From Pseudomonadota bacterium (lineage in GTDB: Bacteria; Pseudomonadota; Alphaproteobacteria; Rhizobiales; Rhizobiaceae): a DNA stretch of 6,994 nucleotides. Under the pieces are notes generated by a model. That model had not been told where the DNA came from, ran no database searches, and saw only the letters and a list, made by a program, of their open reading frames with translations. The position numbers and the translations under genes are program-made. Of the stretch, positions 5,008-6,994 are shown one piece after another (position 1 is the stretch's first letter; each line of letters begins with the position of its first letter). The DNA is taken from the NCBI GenBank assembly GCA_023419995.1, contig JAEZXF010000429.1, forward strand, positions 1 to 6,994, read 5' to 3'.

Positions 5008-5106
5008 TCCAAACGCCCCCTTGCGCGATCACGGACAAGACCGCTAATGCGGGACCCTGCCGGCGACAGGCCGGCGCCCTGAGTTCCCCCGCCAAGGAGT
5101 TCGCCC

Positions 5107-6994
5107 ATGTCCCGCGCCGCCCCCTTTCCCGCCCTGCCGGCGCCCCGGACCGAGCGACGGCCGGTCGCGGACGTGCGCCACGGCATCGAGCGCACCGACG
5201 ACTATGCCTGGCTGCGCGCCGACAACTGGCAGCAGGTGTTCCGCGACCCTGCGGCGCTCGATCCGGCGATCCGCGCGCATCTCGAGGCCGAGAACGCCTA
5301 CCAGGCCGAGCTGATGGCCGACACGGCCGCGTTGCGCGAACGGCTGTTCCAGGAGATGAAGGGCCGCATCAAGGAAGACGATTCCAGCGTCCCGATGAAG
5401 GACGGCGCCTTCGCCTACGGCACCTCCTACCGCACCGGCGGCCAGCATCCCCGCTTCTTCCGCACCCCGCGCGACGGCGGCGCCGAGACGATCCTGATCG
5501 ACGGCGACGCCGAAGCGGAAGGCAAGGCCTATTTCCGCCTCGGCGGCGCGGATCATTCGTCCGACCACCGGCTGCTGCTGTGGAGCTGCGACGACAAGGG
5601 CTCGGAATACTTCACGCTCCGGGTGCGCGACGTCGACACCGGCGCCGACCGCGCCGAGGAGGTTGCGGATACCGGCGGCTCCGGCCAGTGGGATGCGGCC
5701 AACGAGGGGTTCTTCTACACCCGCCTCGACGACAACCACCGCCCCTCCCGCATCTTCTACCACCGGTTGGGCGCCGATCCCGCCGACGACCGCCTCGTCT
5801 ACGAGGAGGTGGACCCCGGCTTCTTCATGGACGTGTCGGGCACGCGCCTCGACGACTGGATCATGATCGGCATCAACGATCACGAGACGAGCGAGTACCG
5901 CCTCCTGCCGGCCGACCGGCCGCAGGCGGAGCCCGTGCTCGTCAAGGCGCGCGAGGCGGGCGTGCAGTACGACCTCGAGGCCGGCGGCGACGTCTTCTTC
6001 ATCCTGACCAATTCGGGCGGTTCCAAGGACTTCCGCATCATGACCGCGCCGGCGAACGACCCGCGCGAGGAGAACTGGACGGAGCTCGTCCCGCACGAGC
6101 CGGGCCGGCTGATCCTGTCGATCCTCGCCTTCCGCGACTGGCTGGTCCGGCTGGAGCGCAGGGACGGCCTGCCGCGCATCGTGGTGCGCGAGCGCACGAG
6201 CGGCGAGGAGCACGTCATCGCCTTCGACGAGGAGGCCTATTCGCTCGGGCTCGCCGGCTCCTACGAGTACGACACCGACGTCATCCGCTTCTCCTACTCG
6301 TCGATGACCACACCGGCGCAGGTCTACGACTACGACATGCGCACGCGCGAGCGCGTCCTTCTGAAGACGCAGGAAGTGCCCTCCGGCCACGACCCGGAAG
6401 ACTATGTGACGCGCCGGCTCATGGCGCCCGCGCCCGACGGCGAGCTGGTGCCCGTCTCGATCCTCTATCGCAGGGACACGCCGCTCGACGGCAGCGCGCC
6501 CTGCCTGCTCTACGGCTACGGCGCCTACGGCATCTCGATACCGGCCTCGTTCAACACCAACTGCCTGTCGCTGGTCGATCGCGGCTTCGTCTACGCCATC
6601 GCCCATATCCGCGGCGGCAAGGACAAGGGCTATGCCTGGTACGAGAACGGCAAGTGTGAGAGGAAGACCAACACCTTCGGCGACTTCATCGCCGCCGGCC
6701 GCCACCTCGTCGCCCAGGGCTTCACCGCGCACGACAGCATCGTCGCGCAGGGCGGCTCGGCCGGCGGCATGCTGATGGGCGCCGTCACCAACATGGCGCC
6801 CGCCGACTTCGCGGGCATCATCGCGGAAGTCCCGTTCGTCGACGTGCTCAACACAATGCTCGACGCCACGCTGCCGCTCACCCCGCCCGAATGGCCCGAA
6901 TGGGGCAATCCCATCGCTTCCGCAGAAGACTACCGGACGATCGCCGCCTATTCGCCTTACGACAATATTGCCGCGCACGACTATCCGCCGATCC
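5107..6994 (+). CDS. ptrB: Oligopeptidase B, S9A family serine peptidase (partial, 3' end outside window)
   Basis: Oligopeptidase B is a cytoplasmic serine peptidase of the prolyl oligopeptidase family that cuts short peptides after Arg or Lys. The 629 residues seen cover the amino segment (HGIERTDDYAWLRADNWQQV near 26-45), the beta-propeller (about 80-420) and most of the alpha/beta-hydrolase domain. That domain carries YGYGAYG (469-475), HIRGGKDKGYAWYENGK (about 501-517), NTFGDF and GGSAGGMLMG with the catalytic serine at 551 (E. coli Ser532). AEVPFVDVLNTMLDATLPLT and EWGNP follow. The catalytic Asp and His should lie just past the window edge, about 7 and 42 residues on. The start ATG 5107 is preceded by AAGGAG at 5094-5099. 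E595 matches the conserved S1 acidic residue, but residue 597 is proline where, from memory, E. coli has a second acidic residue. There is no signal peptide. Long open frames in other phases across this region are GC-driven shadows. Confidence 0.93.
   Translation, partial: MSRAAPFPALPAPRTERRPVADVRHGIERTDDYAWLRADNWQQVFRDPAALDPAIRAHLEAENAYQAELMADTAALRERLFQEMKGRIKEDDSSVPMKDGAFAYGTSYRTGGQHPRFFRTPRDGGAETILIDGDAEAEGKAYFRLGGADHSSDHRLLLWSCDDKGSEYFTLRVRDVDTGADRAEEVADTGGSGQWDAANEGFFYTRLDDNHRPSRIFYHRLGADPADDRLVYEEVDPGFFMDVSGTRLDDWIMIGINDHETSEYRLLPADRPQAEPVLVKAREAGVQYDLEAGGDVFFILTNSGGSKDFRIMTAPANDPREENWTELVPHEPGRLILSILAFRDWLVRLERRDGLPRIVVRERTSGEEHVIAFDEEAYSLGLAGSYEYDTDVIRFSYSSMTTPAQVYDYDMRTRERVLLKTQEVPSGHDPEDYVTRRLMAPAPDGELVPVSILYRRDTPLDGSAPCLLYGYGAYGISIPASFNTNCLSLVDRGFVYAIAHIRGGKDKGYAWYENGKCERKTNTFGDFIAAGRHLVAQGFTAHDSIVAQGGSAGGMLMGAVTNMAPADFAGIIAEVPFVDVLNTMLDATLPLTPPEWPEWGNPIASAEDYRTIAAYSPYDNIAAHDYPPI

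Larger units (their letters stand above)
4703..5106. promoter_or_regulatory. Divergent mucR / oligopeptidase B intergenic region with AT-rich island
   Basis: This 404-bp region holds no gene I can support. Bases 4881-4970 are about 30% GC (27 of 90), against a strongly GC-rich background. It contains perfect palindromes CACAATTGTG (4864-4873), AGTTTAAACT (4881-4890), TTCAATTTTTGAA (4923-4935) and CCGGGTTGAACCCGG (4993-5007), plus the mucR-leader hairpin at 4734-4752. A weak minus-strand promoter for mucR may be TTGAAC (4922-4927) with TAGATG (4900-4905) at 16 bp. AT-rich DNA of this kind is what MucR is known to bind, so autoregulation, and possibly control of the divergent peptidase, is inferred. 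Confidence 0.6.

Noticed and set aside
4998..6659. A 553-codon plus-strand frame overlapping oligopeptidase B
   Set aside because: Arg- and Pro-rich translation with no domains; it is a shifted phase of the real gene beginning at 5107.
5044..6978. A 644-codon open frame on the minus strand opposite oligopeptidase B
   Set aside because: Its translation is low-complexity, rich in Val, Arg, Gly and Ala with no family motif. It is the mirror of a strongly recognisable peptidase gene and reflects high GC.

Overview
The window is GC-rich DNA that reads as the chromosome of an alphaproteobacterium of the order Hyphomicrobiales (Rhizobiales), most like the Mesorhizobium/Phyllobacteriaceae side. The basis is a MucR/Ros zinc-finger regulator of Brucella/Mesorhizobium type, a DUF5330 membrane protein, a DUF6456 protein beside a DnaA-domain-IV-like protein, an alphaproteobacterial LexA box (GTTC-N7-GTTC), and a promoter of the rhizobial CTTGAC-N17-CTATAT type. 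No tRNA, rRNA, CRISPR array or phage module was seen. The species call is an inference from recognised families; no database was searched.

Layout. The left edge holds the start of a minus-strand membrane protein, probably the amino end of a sensor histidine kinase. After a gene-free stretch of about 390 bp come a DUF5330 protein and sufE (sulfur acceptor for Fe-S cluster assembly) on the plus strand. The 3' end of sufE is followed by a diverged second copy of its own last ~108 bp, in tandem with a 116-bp period. Then comes a badly decayed IS5-family transposase remnant that reaches almost to the 3' end of the next gene.

The centre holds a minus-strand pair separated by 10 nt: a small protein carrying a DnaA domain-IV-like helix-turn-helix, then a DUF6456 protein with a winged-helix-like amino end. 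Their upstream region contains a perfect LexA (SOS) box. Divergent from them is a plus-strand gene for a small basic, helical protein. Its reading frame has no stop before it passes completely through the next gene on the opposite strand, mucR.

The right part holds mucR (minus), a 404-bp divergent intergenic region with an AT-rich island (about 30% GC over 4881-4970) and several perfect palindromes, and oligopeptidase B (plus). The oligopeptidase runs off the window just after its catalytic serine region.

How they fit together. Most genes are ordinary chromosomal housekeeping or regulatory genes. The two points I would follow first are the SOS-box-linked DnaA-like/DUF6456 pair, which may tie DNA damage to DNA binding or replication control, and the layered scarring after sufE (tandem duplication plus IS decay). 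I did not find a convincing large new system; the best candidate for something under-described is the SOS-linked pair.
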